A stretch of DNA of 9,685 nucleotides, from contig JAGVZB010000016.1 of assembly GCA_018302915.1 (NCBI GenBank), forward strand, positions 1 through 9,685, read 5' to 3'. Positions 1-7,253 of this stretch are shown piece by piece. The notes beneath the pieces were generated by a model. The model was not told the origin of the DNA and ran no database searches. It worked only from the letters and a program-made list of their open reading frames with translations. The stretch's first letter is position 1, and each line of letters starts with the position of its first letter. The stretch comes from Candidatus Woesearchaeota archaeon. Its GTDB lineage: Archaea; Nanobdellota; Nanobdellia; SCGC-AAA011-G17; GW2011-AR20. The position numbers were made by a program, and so were the translations under genes.

Positions 1-336
1 GAAAATTACACAGTTAATCCCAACACAATAATTTCACCAACATACCTTGAATATCTCTGCGAAGGTGTCTTATTCCTGCTGGAAAAAAACATCAGGAATG
101 AAACAGTCCACATTGCCGGGAAAGATGCACTGTCAAAGTTTGAGTTTGCAACAAGAATTGCCAAATTATTTGGTGGTAAAAGTTGTGAAAAAAGAGTAAT
201 GACACTAACAAATATTTTGAACATTAAAAATACAAGCTTAAACACGGAAAAGATGCTTGGCCTTGGATATCCGCAAATAAGCATAGAAGAATCATTAAAG
301 AGGTTCAAAAAAAGAAGAAGTCTTATACTAAACTAA
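1..336 (+). CDS. dTDP-4-dehydrorhamnose reductase-like SDR protein, C-terminal fragment
   Basis: The 5' end lies outside the window; 111 C-terminal residues are visible in frame 1, ending in TAA at 334-336. They match the C-terminal substrate-binding half of RmlD-type extended short-chain dehydrogenases: a segment equivalent to NPT-x-SPTYLEYLCEGVLFLLEK, then HIAGKDALSKFEFATRIAKLF, then NTSLNTEKMLGLGYP and IEESLKRF. In the family this is where 'Y/HVAG-x-x-x-SR/KYEFA' and 'NSSLDTSKL..G' occur. The family reduces dTDP-4-keto-rhamnose or acts as a related nucleotide-sugar epimerase/reductase in glycan synthesis. The Rossmann domain and the Tyr-Lys catalytic pair are upstream and not visible, so the exact substrate cannot be set. 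A T-rich terminator follows and the next gene has its own promoter, so this gene probably ends a transcription unit. Confidence 0.82.
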   Translation, partial: ENYTVNPNTIISPTYLEYLCEGVLFLLEKNIRNETVHIAGKDALSKFEFATRIAKLFGGKSCEKRVMTLTNILNIKNTSLNTEKMLGLGYPQISIEESLKRFKKRRSLILN

Positions 337-355
337 TTTTTATTACTTATTTTTT
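337..355 (+). terminator. T-rich terminator after the RmlD-like gene
   Basis: Immediately after the stop codon there are T runs at 337-341 and 350-355 with no stem-loop. This is the usual archaeal poly-T termination signal, and a new TATA box follows at 368. Confidence 0.5.
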
Positions 356-367
356 CCTACAATAATC

Positions 368-377
368 TTTATAAATA
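368..377 (+). promoter_or_regulatory. TATA box for the surface-protein gene
   Basis: TTTATAAATA lies 50 bases before the ATG at 418. An archaeal start site about 27 bases downstream would fall near 395, leaving a leader of roughly 20 bases that contains the GGGGG element at 404-408. The identical decamer occurs at 6851-6860 before the small membrane-protein gene. Confidence 0.65.
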
Positions 378-403
378 ACCATAACTCTTTTAAAATAACA
401 AAA

Positions 404-408
404 GGGGG
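404..408 (+). promoter_or_regulatory. Ribosome binding site (GGGGG type)
   Basis: AAAGGGGGTT precedes the ATG with nine bases between the G run and the start. GGGGG can pair with the archaeal anti-Shine-Dalgarno CCUCC using one G-U wobble. The only other gene with this leader is at 6914. Confidence 0.6.
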
Positions 409-417
409 TTATAATTC

Positions 418-2622
418 ATGAATAATAAACTGGTGATTGTACTTTTAGCTATACTAATAGCAATTCCTATCTCTTCTGCCTTTGAACTGAATTCAAATGA
501 GATAACAAAGAATGCATGCAACGGCAATACTTTATTATTCACGGCAAATGTCTTTGGAACCGGGAGTTTCAATGTAAACCTGGATGGAAGCGCATCCTCA
601 TGGAGCACTGCAGTCCCAAATGGATTCATATTAAACAACCAGGGAAAAACGATATATATCTACTCAACCCCAAACAACAATGTTGCTGCCGGAAGCTATT
701 CATTAAACCTGATAGTCTCAAGCCAGCAGGAAACAAAGACAATACCATTCACAATAAACGTTGAAAACTGCCATAAATTAAAAATAAGCGGAGAAACCTC
801 AAAAGAAATCTGCAGGGGGCAGATAACATCATTCACATATCAACTGGAGAACTTAGGAAATTACAAGGAAAATTATCATCTTGAAATAGAAGGCCCTGAT
901 TTCATGACCTTAAGCCAGGAATTAATATCCCTGAATCAAGGCGAAAAAAAGAATTTTTATGCATACGCTTCAAAAGACTCAGAATCGGCATCATTCACTG
1001 TTTCTGCATTCAACCAATACGGCACCGGAGAAATAACATCTAATCTAAATGTAAATTCATGCTATGATTTCAGCGTTTCAACTGACAGGGACTTGGTCAA
1101 TTTCTGCGAGCATTCAACTGAAAATGTATTCATCACAATAACAAACACAGGAATAAGCCAGGACAGTTACAACATCCAGGTTAAAGGCCCTGAATGGGCA
1201 AATTTAAACCAGCAGACACTGTCATTAAATCCACAGCAGTCAGGAAGCGTTAACCTAGTGCTAAGCCCGGACTACAATGTAAAGGGAAACTTTGATATCG
1301 AAATATCTGCAAGCTCAAAAGAAAGCATTAAGACAAGGACAATAAAAGCACAGGTAAACAAATGCCATTACATATTTATAGACATCCAGGAAAAAGAAAT
1401 CAATTTATGCAATAATGTCCAGATTCCATTATTAGTCAAGAACACAGGATCATTTGAAAAGGAATTCAGGCTGGAAACTTCAGAGCAATGGGCTTCCTTG
1501 AATAATTATCAGGTCAAGCTTGGAGCTGGAGAAGAATCCTTTGTCAACATGATTTTGAATGTCAATAATATTGAGAAAAAGAGCTATGATGTCTATGCAA
1601 GAGCACTTGCCCTTGATGGATCAGGATTAAGCATTGATGACAAGATAAAAGTAAATGCCCTTGGTGAAATGCAATGCCATAACACTGAAATAACATCAGA
1701 CAGCAGCTTAAAAGTAACACAGGGAAGCTCAACAACCTTGCCAATAACGATAAAGAACAACGGCAATGAAAAATTAATATACAAAATAAGCCTTACCGGA
1801 GAAGGAAGCTCATTCACACAGTTAAACCCCTCCATACTTGAACTGGATCCAAATTCAGCAGAAATAATTTATATGTATTCTGCACCCTCTGTTGACATAG
1901 AGCCAAGAGATTATAATACTGATATAAGCGTTTCCTACAACAACAACATATTGTCATCAAAAAGCATTTCAATAAATGTAAAGGAATCTGAATTAAACCA
2001 GAAAGAATACATTCCTTTCCTTTTAAGAATTTTCAACTTTTTCAGCGAATTATTTTCAGGGCCTGTTGAAAATGTAACAGAAGTTCTCATAGAGGAGCCC
2101 ATAGCTGAAGAGCCCATAATAGAAGAGCCTGTTACAGAGCAACCTGAAGAAGAGCCAAGGACTGAAGATGCAAATGAAACAAGCTTCATAACAAATGCTT
2201 ACAACCAGGCAAAATCCTACTGGATATACATCACAGTCGGAATTGCCATCATAATAATACTGATAATAGTCCTTATGTCAGGAGATGAAAAAGAAGAAGA
2301 CAACATTGAGGAATGGGAAGAGGAAGAAGATAAAGAAGAAAAAGATGAAGAAGAAAAGCCATTGAAGATCGGAAGATGGATTCTGGGGATAGTAATACTG
2401 TTATTCCTGATATATTTTGGAATTAATTACAGCTGGCTAAGCAACATAAAGAAGTATATATTGATGGCATTTGAATATATTATATTGTACAAATTTTATG
2501 TATTGATAGGGCTTATATTTTTATTGATAATAATACTAATCATAAAGTACTGGAGTTCAATACTTGAATTCTTTGAGGAAGAAGAAGAGAAACCAAAGAG
2601 GAAAAATAGGAAAAAGAAATAA
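418..2622 (+). CDS. Surface-exposed repeat protein with Ig-like domains and three C-terminal membrane helices
   Basis: 734 residues. A signal peptide occupies residues 1-21 (likely cut after ISSA). Five repeats of about 98-104 residues follow, each alternating beta-strand-like stretches with 'N-x-G' turns (KNTGS, TNTGI, KNNGN), as in NEW3/CARDB-like beta-sandwich domains. Repeats 1-4 each carry one cysteine near the start and one at the end (C34/C118, C132/C215, C230/C316, C331/C420), which suggests four intradomain disulfides; repeat 5 has none. A Glu/Pro-rich linker (about 558-580) leads to TM1 (602-620), a very acidic loop (622-648), TM2 (653-675), TM3 (688-711) and a tail that turns from Glu-rich to Lys/Arg-rich. 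Predicted topology is repeats outside, acidic loop and tail in the cytoplasm. It has its own TATA box and Shine-Dalgarno, which supports the ATG at 418. I recognise the architecture of an envelope/adhesion-type protein but no named family; the function is unknown. Confidence 0.85.
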   Translation: MNNKLVIVLLAILIAIPISSAFELNSNEITKNACNGNTLLFTANVFGTGSFNVNLDGSASSWSTAVPNGFILNNQGKTIYIYSTPNNNVAAGSYSLNLIVSSQQETKTIPFTINVENCHKLKISGETSKEICRGQITSFTYQLENLGNYKENYHLEIEGPDFMTLSQELISLNQGEKKNFYAYASKDSESASFTVSAFNQYGTGEITSNLNVNSCYDFSVSTDRDLVNFCEHSTENVFITITNTGISQDSYNIQVKGPEWANLNQQTLSLNPQQSGSVNLVLSPDYNVKGNFDIEISASSKESIKTRTIKAQVNKCHYIFIDIQEKEINLCNNVQIPLLVKNTGSFEKEFRLETSEQWASLNNYQVKLGAGEESFVNMILNVNNIEKKSYDVYARALALDGSGLSIDDKIKVNALGEMQCHNTEITSDSSLKVTQGSSTTLPITIKNNGNEKLIYKISLTGEGSSFTQLNPSILELDPNSAEIIYMYSAPSVDIEPRDYNTDISVSYNNNILSSKSISINVKESELNQKEYIPFLLRIFNFFSELFSGPVENVTEVLIEEPIAEEPIIEEPVTEQPEEEPRTEDANETSFITNAYNQAKSYWIYITVGIAIIIILIIVLMSGDEKEEDNIEEWEEEEDKEEKDEEEKPLKIGRWILGIVILLFLIYFGINYSWLSNIKKYILMAFEYIILYKFYVLIGLIFLLIIILIIKYWSSILEFFEEEEEKPKRKNRKKK

Positions 2623-2630
2623 TATATAAA
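2623..2630 (+). promoter_or_regulatory. TATA box for the 2649 gene (leaderless)
   Basis: TATATAAA begins right after the upstream stop codon, 26 bases before the ATG at 2649. Archaeal spacing puts transcription start at or next to that ATG, consistent with the absence of any Shine-Dalgarno. Confidence 0.5.
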
Positions 2631-2648
2631 AATAAGTTTAAATTAAAA

Positions 2649-3074
2649 ATGAAACCTGAAGATCAATTATATTTTACACACTACTTCAATGATACTCCCC
2701 CACTTGAAGGATTGAAACCACTTTCATTTATGAGCGGCTCTGAAGAAAGTATTAGAAGAAATGAGTATTATCATGGTTATGGAACTTTAGTAGCCATTCC
2801 AAAGAGGAAAATAGAAGACGAATTGTCAAAAGGATTTATCAAGGAACTTCGTCTGGAGATGAGATTCAAAGGTGGAGAAAAAAGGGTGCTATGGATGGAC
2901 AGTAATTGCGGGGTTTGGGCAGCCGATGCAGATCAGCCATTTTCAGACCGTTCCAAGGAGCTTGTTTATGTGCCTGTTGGATATAAACTGCCTGGTGACC
3001 TTAAGGCAAGTGGTGCAAGAATTAAGAAAGGAAAGAAAATTAACGGCTGGAAATTTAAAACATGTCTAAATTAA
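2649..3074 (+). CDS. Hypothetical protein, 141 aa
   Basis: I do not recognise this protein. It appears soluble: no signal peptide or membrane helix. It mixes charged and aromatic residues, with a small hydrophobic patch at GYGTLVAIP (about 43-51), a WMDSNCGVWAADAD segment near residues 82-95 and a basic C-terminal region rich in Lys and Gly (about 115-138). The two cysteines (C87 and C139) form no CxxC motif. Start choice: this is the first ATG and sits 26 bases after a TATA box, fitting a leaderless transcript. Its last 13 bases overlap the next gene, so the two are probably co-transcribed and coupled. The pair sits between a surface protein and smc, and nothing in that context suggests a role. 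Coding confidence comes from the long open frame, the overlap and the promoter, not from homology. Confidence 0.6.
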   Translation: MKPEDQLYFTHYFNDTPPLEGLKPLSFMSGSEESIRRNEYYHGYGTLVAIPKRKIEDELSKGFIKELRLEMRFKGGEKRVLWMDSNCGVWAADADQPFSDRSKELVYVPVGYKLPGDLKASGARIKKGKKINGWKFKTCLN

Positions 3075-3472
3075 TAGAATATATCAATTTTTTACATAAA
3101 TTTGCTGATAGAGAATTATTTGGAGGTAAATATACATTTAAATTATTCACAGACAACCCTTTTGTTTATTTTAAATCAGAAGAAAATCCTAAGATAAAAT
3201 TTAGAGTTCATATATATCAATTCAAAGAAATGGAAGAATCCCTTATGTGGTTGTCTGCAGGATATAAAAATAAAACTGCCTATTTTAGAGGTCATATAAG
3301 AAATAATATTCTTGATGGCATTATAAAAATGGACGGGAGAATGTTGGAAGTTACTGCTAAAATGGGAAATGGAATAATTAACTTAAGAAATAATAAAGAA
3401 TTATGGAATGAAAAAATAAGATTATTCGCTCCCCTTGATTTGTGGATATTAAAACAAGAAAAAAAAGATTAG
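3062..3472 (+). CDS. Hypothetical protein, 136 aa
   Basis: I do not recognise this protein. It reads as a small soluble alpha/beta protein: an N-terminal amphipathic segment (SKLIEYINFLHKFADREL), then beta-like stretches (YTFKLF, FVYFKS, IKFRVHIYQF), a central GHIRNNILDGIIKMDGRMLEV region and the C-terminal segment LFAPLDLWILKQ. There is no signal peptide, membrane helix or cysteine. The ATG lies inside the upstream gene (13-base overlap) with no clear Shine-Dalgarno, suggesting coupled translation. The codons look more AT-rich than in the upstream gene or smc, which could mean recent arrival but is only an impression by eye. The gene ends three bases from the smc stop codon on the opposite strand, so it and smc are tightly convergent. 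Confidence 0.55.
   Translation: MSKLIEYINFLHKFADRELFGGKYTFKLFTDNPFVYFKSEENPKIKFRVHIYQFKEMEESLMWLSAGYKNKTAYFRGHIRNNILDGIIKMDGRMLEVTAKMGNGIINLRNNKELWNEKIRLFAPLDLWILKQEKKD
3451..3466 (-). terminator. Poly-T terminator for smc inside the end of the convergent gene
   Basis: Read on the minus strand, just past the smc stop, there is a run of eight T (3459-3466) followed by TTGTTTT. It overlaps the last codons of the convergent 136-aa gene, whose Lys-rich tail is encoded by the complementary A run. Confidence 0.45.
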
Positions 3473-3475
3473 AAT

Positions 3476-6400
3476 CTAAACCTTCAGGCTTACAATCTTA
3501 GAAATGCCCTGCTGCATTGAAATTCCATATATCTGGTCAGCCTCAGTTATGACCTGATCATTATGACTTATCACAATGTACTGCGCCCTGTTTGAATACT
3601 GCTTTATCAGCTTGCTCAGCCTCATTGAATTATGCTTGTCAAGAGCTGCATCAACCTCGTCAAGAAGATAAAAGCTTGCAGGCTGGAACTCCTGAATTGC
3701 AAATATGAATGCAAGAGTAGCCATTGTCTTTTCACCGCCGCTCAATCCCTTGATGTCCATGAACCTGTTGCCTGGGAGCTTTACCTTTATCTCTACGCCA
3801 TGCTCGAGGGGCTTTTCCTTGTCCTCAAGCTCCATGTAAGCCTGACCCTTGTCACTCAAGCTCATGAAATTTTCAATGAACCTTTTGTTGACAATATTAA
3901 ATGTCTTCATAAACAAATCTGCCTTCCTGCTGTCTATCTCCTCCATCATCTTGATAACATCCTGCCTTTCAACACTTAATTTCTCGTGCTTCTCGGTCAA
4001 TTTTTCAAATTCCTTCTCAAGCTCCTCGTAGATTTCCAAAGCCCTCAAGTTAACGTTGCCAAATTTCTGGAATTCCTTCTCAAGACTCTGAATCTCATAT
4101 TTTATCTCATCAAAGTTGATGTTCCTTTTTATTTTTTCATTCCTGAAAGGCTCAAACTCCTTCTCAAGGGCCTCAATCTCAGCTATTATCTTTGCCCTGT
4201 CAATATTAATTGAATTAATCCTCTGTTGTGCATTCCTTATCTTTTCCTCCTCCCTTATAAGACCTGTTTCCTTAACCTGGATAAACTCCTGCACCTTGTT
4301 CCTCCTGTTGAACAAAGACCTGAATTCATTGTAAAACTCCTTCTCCAGCTTTTCCTTCTCCTTCAATTCAGAGCCTATGCTTTTTATCTCCTTGCTCAAT
4401 GCATCAAGCTCCTCGTTGAATTGATGAACTTCCCTGTCATGATTCCTTATGATGGAAATTATCTTCTCCTTTTCAGGTATTAGCATGGAGCTAATCTGCA
4501 TGGAGAAATTCTTGTTGCTTGAATCAAGCTCAATCATCTTCTCCCTCAATTTTGACCTTTTCTCCTCGAGCAAGTCAAGGCCCTTCACATTTTCATCCTT
4601 GGATGATTTTAATGCATTTGAATAAACACCAATTTCCCTCTCAATAACTGCCAACCTTGAATTTATCTGCTTCAGATTACTGTTTAATTCATTGACATTA
4701 ATGGAACTGTCAAATAATTTCTCGAACTTTATCAACTGGGCTTCCAGTTCAGACTTATTCCTCTTCATGTCAGATATATTATTGTCATTTTTCACCTTAA
4801 GATTTTCATAATCATCAACCTGCTTCTTCAACTGTGAGATTTCAAGCTCAAGCTTGTCTATCTTGCTGTCAAAATTCATTTCCTTAAAACCATATCCTGA
4901 TCTTTTCCTGTGGCCTCCGACCATTGCCCCACTCAATTCCATAAGGTCACCAGACAATGTAACCATTCTTACATTTCCTATGCCTATATTCCTTGCTGTG
5001 TCAATGTCATCCACAACCAATGTATTTCCAAAAACATAACTAAAGATATTTCTGTATTTCGGATCAAATTTTACCAGACTGAAAGCAGTACCATGAACCC
5101 CTTTTTGATTTTGAGCAGAACTTATGCTCGTGCCCTGCATCTTGTTCAATGGAAGGAAAGTGCATACACCCAATTTTTTCTCCTTGAGATAACTTATGCA
5201 TTTCTGAGCTATCTTATCATCATCTACAACTATACTCTTCAACCTTGGGCCTGCTGCAACCTCAAGAGCAAGGGAATATCTGCTGTCAACCCTTCCAAGA
5301 TCAGAGACAATATTATGAATGCCTTTTATGCCTGACTCAAGAATTCTTTTTATGGCGATGGAATCAAATGTCATCTGCTTGTAATTGACGCTTTCCATGC
5401 TTAATTTAGCCATCTCCTCACTCTTGCCAACAAGGCTCTTCCTTAACCTGCCTAATTCAACAATATACTTATCATCATTCTTCAGGCAATTATTCAACTC
5501 CAAAGTAACTGACTTGAATTCCTCCCTCAACTTGTTTATGTCCTTAAAATCACCTTTAGAGAATTTTGAAAGTTCAAACTCAATTTTATCCTTATTCCTG
5601 AGCAATTCATTCTTTTCATCATTAAGCTTGTCAAGCCTGTCCCTTATCTCATCAAGATTTTTTAAATTATTCTTCTGCTTGAAATCCTTTATCTCCGCCA
5701 ATATACTGCGCTCTTCCTGCTCAAAGGATTTCCTATTTTTATCATACTGCTCAACTGTCTTCTTCAAATTTTTTATTTTGTTCTCTATTTCATCATGCTC
5801 CTTCCTCAATTCCTGCTTTCTAAGGGAAGTCCTTTTAATTTCATTACTGCAGATATCAACCCTTGATTCTTTTTTCAATAAGCTAGTTTTTAATTCCTCA
5901 ACTTCCTTGTGAATCTTTAACTGCTCCTTCTCCCCTCTTTTTTCTATCTCTGCATTTATCTGCCTTATTTCTTCCTTCTTGTCATTAATTATTTTCTTAA
6001 ATTCATCAATTTCAGACTGGATTTTTCCTATAGACAGCTCATGCTCCTTTACTTTCTTGTCAATTTCTTCCTTGCTTTCTAACTTATTCTTTGTCTGCAG
6101 GCTTATGTAAGTTGCCTTGTTTGATTTTATGTCATTCTCAATTTCCTTATACTTTAATGCCTGATCCCTGTCTTTTTTCAACTCTCTCAGATGAGCCCTT
6201 CTTTCTGTAAGAATTATTTCAGCTTCCTTTAATCTTTCTTCAACTTTATTTAAATCATTAATAGCCCTCTGCTTTTTATCTTCATAAACAGAAATTCCTG
6301 AAATTTCCTCCATAACTTCCCTTCTCTGCTCTGTCTTTAATTCCATAAATTTCACTATGTCACCCTGCAAAATTATATTATGGCCGTCAGGGTCTATTCT

Positions 6401-6796
6401 GGCAGCATTCAATAAATCAAGAACTTCCTGCTTGTTTCTTGTCCTGTCATTTATCTTATATGCAGACTGACCATTCTGCTTGACTATCCTTGAAATTTTT
6501 ATCTGCTTTTCCTGCAACGGAAATGCCTTGTCCTTGTTGTCAAACCACACCGACACTTCAGCCTCCTTCATCGGCTTTCCCAACTTCCCCCCGTTGTAAA
6601 TCAGATTTGCTGATTTCTCAGCCCTCATTCCCTTGGCAGAGCCCTTGCCGAAGACAAAGCAGAACGCATCCATTATATTCGATTTTCCTGAACCATTCGA
6701 GCCGATAACGACCGAATAACCCTGAGGAAATATTATTTCAGTGGACTTAGGAAAAGACTTAAAACCATGCAACTTAAGTTTCTGTATGCTAGTCAT
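3476..6796 (-). CDS. smc: Chromosome segregation ATPase SMC
   Basis: 1106 residues, slightly shorter than the usual 1150-1190. The SMC layout is complete. The N-terminal head has the Walker A GSNGSGKS (32-39), the R-loop region around GMRAEKSANLIYNGG (R58) and the Q-loop LQGD (Q144). A long coiled coil (about 170-480) follows, then a hinge (about 487-632) with DLGRVDSRYSLALEVAAG and the Gly-rich SGAMVGGH, and a return coiled coil (about 640-960). The C-terminal head has the signature LSGGEK (1018-1023), the Walker B FYLLDEVDAALD (D1046, catalytic E1047) and the switch His in ISHN (H1078). SMC dimers use ATP to extrude or clamp DNA loops for chromosome compaction and segregation, normally with ScpA/ScpB; neither partner is in the window. 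The ATG at 6796 gives the canonical KLKLHGFKSF start and lies 29 bases from a TATA-like element, so it is probably leaderless. The gene is convergent with the 3062 gene and divergent from the 6914 gene. Confidence 0.97.
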   Translation of the reverse strand: MTSIQKLKLHGFKSFPKSTEIIFPQGYSVVIGSNGSGKSNIMDAFCFVFGKGSAKGMRAEKSANLIYNGGKLGKPMKEAEVSVWFDNKDKAFPLQEKQIKISRIVKQNGQSAYKINDRTRNKQEVLDLLNAARIDPDGHNIILQGDIVKFMELKTEQRREVMEEISGISVYEDKKQRAINDLNKVEERLKEAEIILTERRAHLRELKKDRDQALKYKEIENDIKSNKATYISLQTKNKLESKEEIDKKVKEHELSIGKIQSEIDEFKKIINDKKEEIRQINAEIEKRGEKEQLKIHKEVEELKTSLLKKESRVDICSNEIKRTSLRKQELRKEHDEIENKIKNLKKTVEQYDKNRKSFEQEERSILAEIKDFKQKNNLKNLDEIRDRLDKLNDEKNELLRNKDKIEFELSKFSKGDFKDINKLREEFKSVTLELNNCLKNDDKYIVELGRLRKSLVGKSEEMAKLSMESVNYKQMTFDSIAIKRILESGIKGIHNIVSDLGRVDSRYSLALEVAAGPRLKSIVVDDDKIAQKCISYLKEKKLGVCTFLPLNKMQGTSISSAQNQKGVHGTAFSLVKFDPKYRNIFSYVFGNTLVVDDIDTARNIGIGNVRMVTLSGDLMELSGAMVGGHRKRSGYGFKEMNFDSKIDKLELEISQLKKQVDDYENLKVKNDNNISDMKRNKSELEAQLIKFEKLFDSSINVNELNSNLKQINSRLAVIEREIGVYSNALKSSKDENVKGLDLLEEKRSKLREKMIELDSSNKNFSMQISSMLIPEKEKIISIIRNHDREVHQFNEELDALSKEIKSIGSELKEKEKLEKEFYNEFRSLFNRRNKVQEFIQVKETGLIREEEKIRNAQQRINSINIDRAKIIAEIEALEKEFEPFRNEKIKRNINFDEIKYEIQSLEKEFQKFGNVNLRALEIYEELEKEFEKLTEKHEKLSVERQDVIKMMEEIDSRKADLFMKTFNIVNKRFIENFMSLSDKGQAYMELEDKEKPLEHGVEIKVKLPGNRFMDIKGLSGGEKTMATLAFIFAIQEFQPASFYLLDEVDAALDKHNSMRLSKLIKQYSNRAQYIVISHNDQVITEADQIYGISMQQGISKIVSLKV

Positions 6797-6816
6797 ATAA
6801 TCTTAGTTTTTTCATT

Positions 6817-6825
6817 ATTTTTAAA
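6817..6825 (-). promoter_or_regulatory. TATA box for smc (leaderless)
   Basis: On the minus strand TTTAAAAAT starts 29 bases upstream of the smc ATG. There is no Shine-Dalgarno before the ATG, so a leaderless transcript is likely. Confidence 0.45.
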
Positions 6826-6850
6826 GTTTGTCTTTATTATCGCAAAAAGA

Positions 6851-6860
6851 TTTATAAATA
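6851..6860 (+). promoter_or_regulatory. TATA box for the small membrane-protein gene
   Basis: TTTATAAATA is identical to the decamer at 368-377. It lies 63 bases before the ATG, so the expected transcript start is near 6878 with a leader of about 36 bases. A second AT-rich candidate (CTATTTTTAAAC, near 6872) would put the start closer to the Shine-Dalgarno, so the precise start is uncertain. Confidence 0.5.
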
Positions 6861-6900
6861 CATTAAATAATCTATTTTTAAACAATTATTACAAAATAAA

Positions 6901-6905
6901 GGGGG
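6901..6905 (+). promoter_or_regulatory. Ribosome binding site (GGGGG type)
   Basis: AAAGGGGGTT stands eight bases before the ATG at 6914, nearly identical in sequence and spacing to the leader at 401-410. Confidence 0.6.
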
Positions 6906-6913
6906 TTTAAATT

Positions 6914-7237
6914 ATGAAAGAGATGATAGGAAGATGGGCCTTCATTGTAGGTCTTCTAATTTCAATAATTGCAGGAATTGTGAACATAGGAACAGCAGGA
7001 TTAGCATGGTTGGTAGCTCTAGGATTAATAGTAGGGTTCATTAATGTAACAGGAAAAGAAGTCATGAATTTCTTGCTGGCAACAATTGCATTGATGATGG
7101 TCGGCAGCATCGGACTGAACATACCAGGTGTTGGAAATTTTGTCACAAGCATGGTGGCAGCATTCACGGCATTCGTGGCAGGCGCTGCATTCATCGTAGC
7201 CATAAAGGAAGTGTTTGCAATAACAAGAAACAAGTAA
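6914..7237 (+). CDS. Small four-helix integral membrane protein
   Basis: 107 residues, almost entirely membrane. Four hydrophobic helices are visible at about 7-26, 28-45, 50-68 and 73-97, linked by very short loops, with a basic C-terminal end (RNK). The loop after helix 2 reads GFINVTGKE. I recall a 'GF-[IL]-N-V-T-x-K-E' loop in small membrane proteins that recur in DPANN archaeal genomes, but I know no function for them. There are no cysteines or charged residues inside the helices, so an enzyme or transporter site is not apparent; a structural or envelope role is possible. It has a TATA box plus a strong GGGGG Shine-Dalgarno, unlike its mostly leaderless neighbours, suggesting good expression. 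A poly-T tract follows the stop, and rnhB converges 14 bases away. Confidence 0.85.
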   Translation: MKEMIGRWAFIVGLLISIIAGIVNIGTAGLAWLVALGLIVGFINVTGKEVMNFLLATIALMMVGSIGLNIPGVGNFVTSMVAAFTAFVAGAAFIVAIKEVFAITRNK

Positions 7238-7239
7238 AG

Positions 7240-7253
7240 TTTTTTCTTTTTTT
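7240..7253 (+). terminator. Poly-T terminator of the 6914 gene
   Basis: Two T runs separated by one C (7240-7245 and 7247-7253) start two bases after the stop codon. This is the usual archaeal intrinsic signal, in the gap between convergent genes. Confidence 0.6.

Noticed and set aside
6..638. Minus-strand frames of 100 and 82 codons at the left end
   Set aside because: They are antisense to the RmlD-like fragment and to the signal peptide and first repeat of the surface protein, with no supporting signals.
2092..2157. Repetitive Glu-Glu-Pro stretch as a tandem DNA repeat or CRISPR-like array
   Set aside because: It is low-complexity linker coding sequence in frame with the surface protein, with irregular units and no spacers.
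3632..6708. Several plus-strand open frames of 60-175 codons within smc
   Set aside because: They are antisense to conserved SMC domains and consist of low-complexity Leu/Ser/Phe-rich sequence, the complement of coiled-coil codons.
6907..7233. Minus-strand 108-codon frame opposite the small membrane protein
   Set aside because: It is an antisense shadow. The plus-strand gene has the promoter, Shine-Dalgarno, terminator and membrane-helix pattern.
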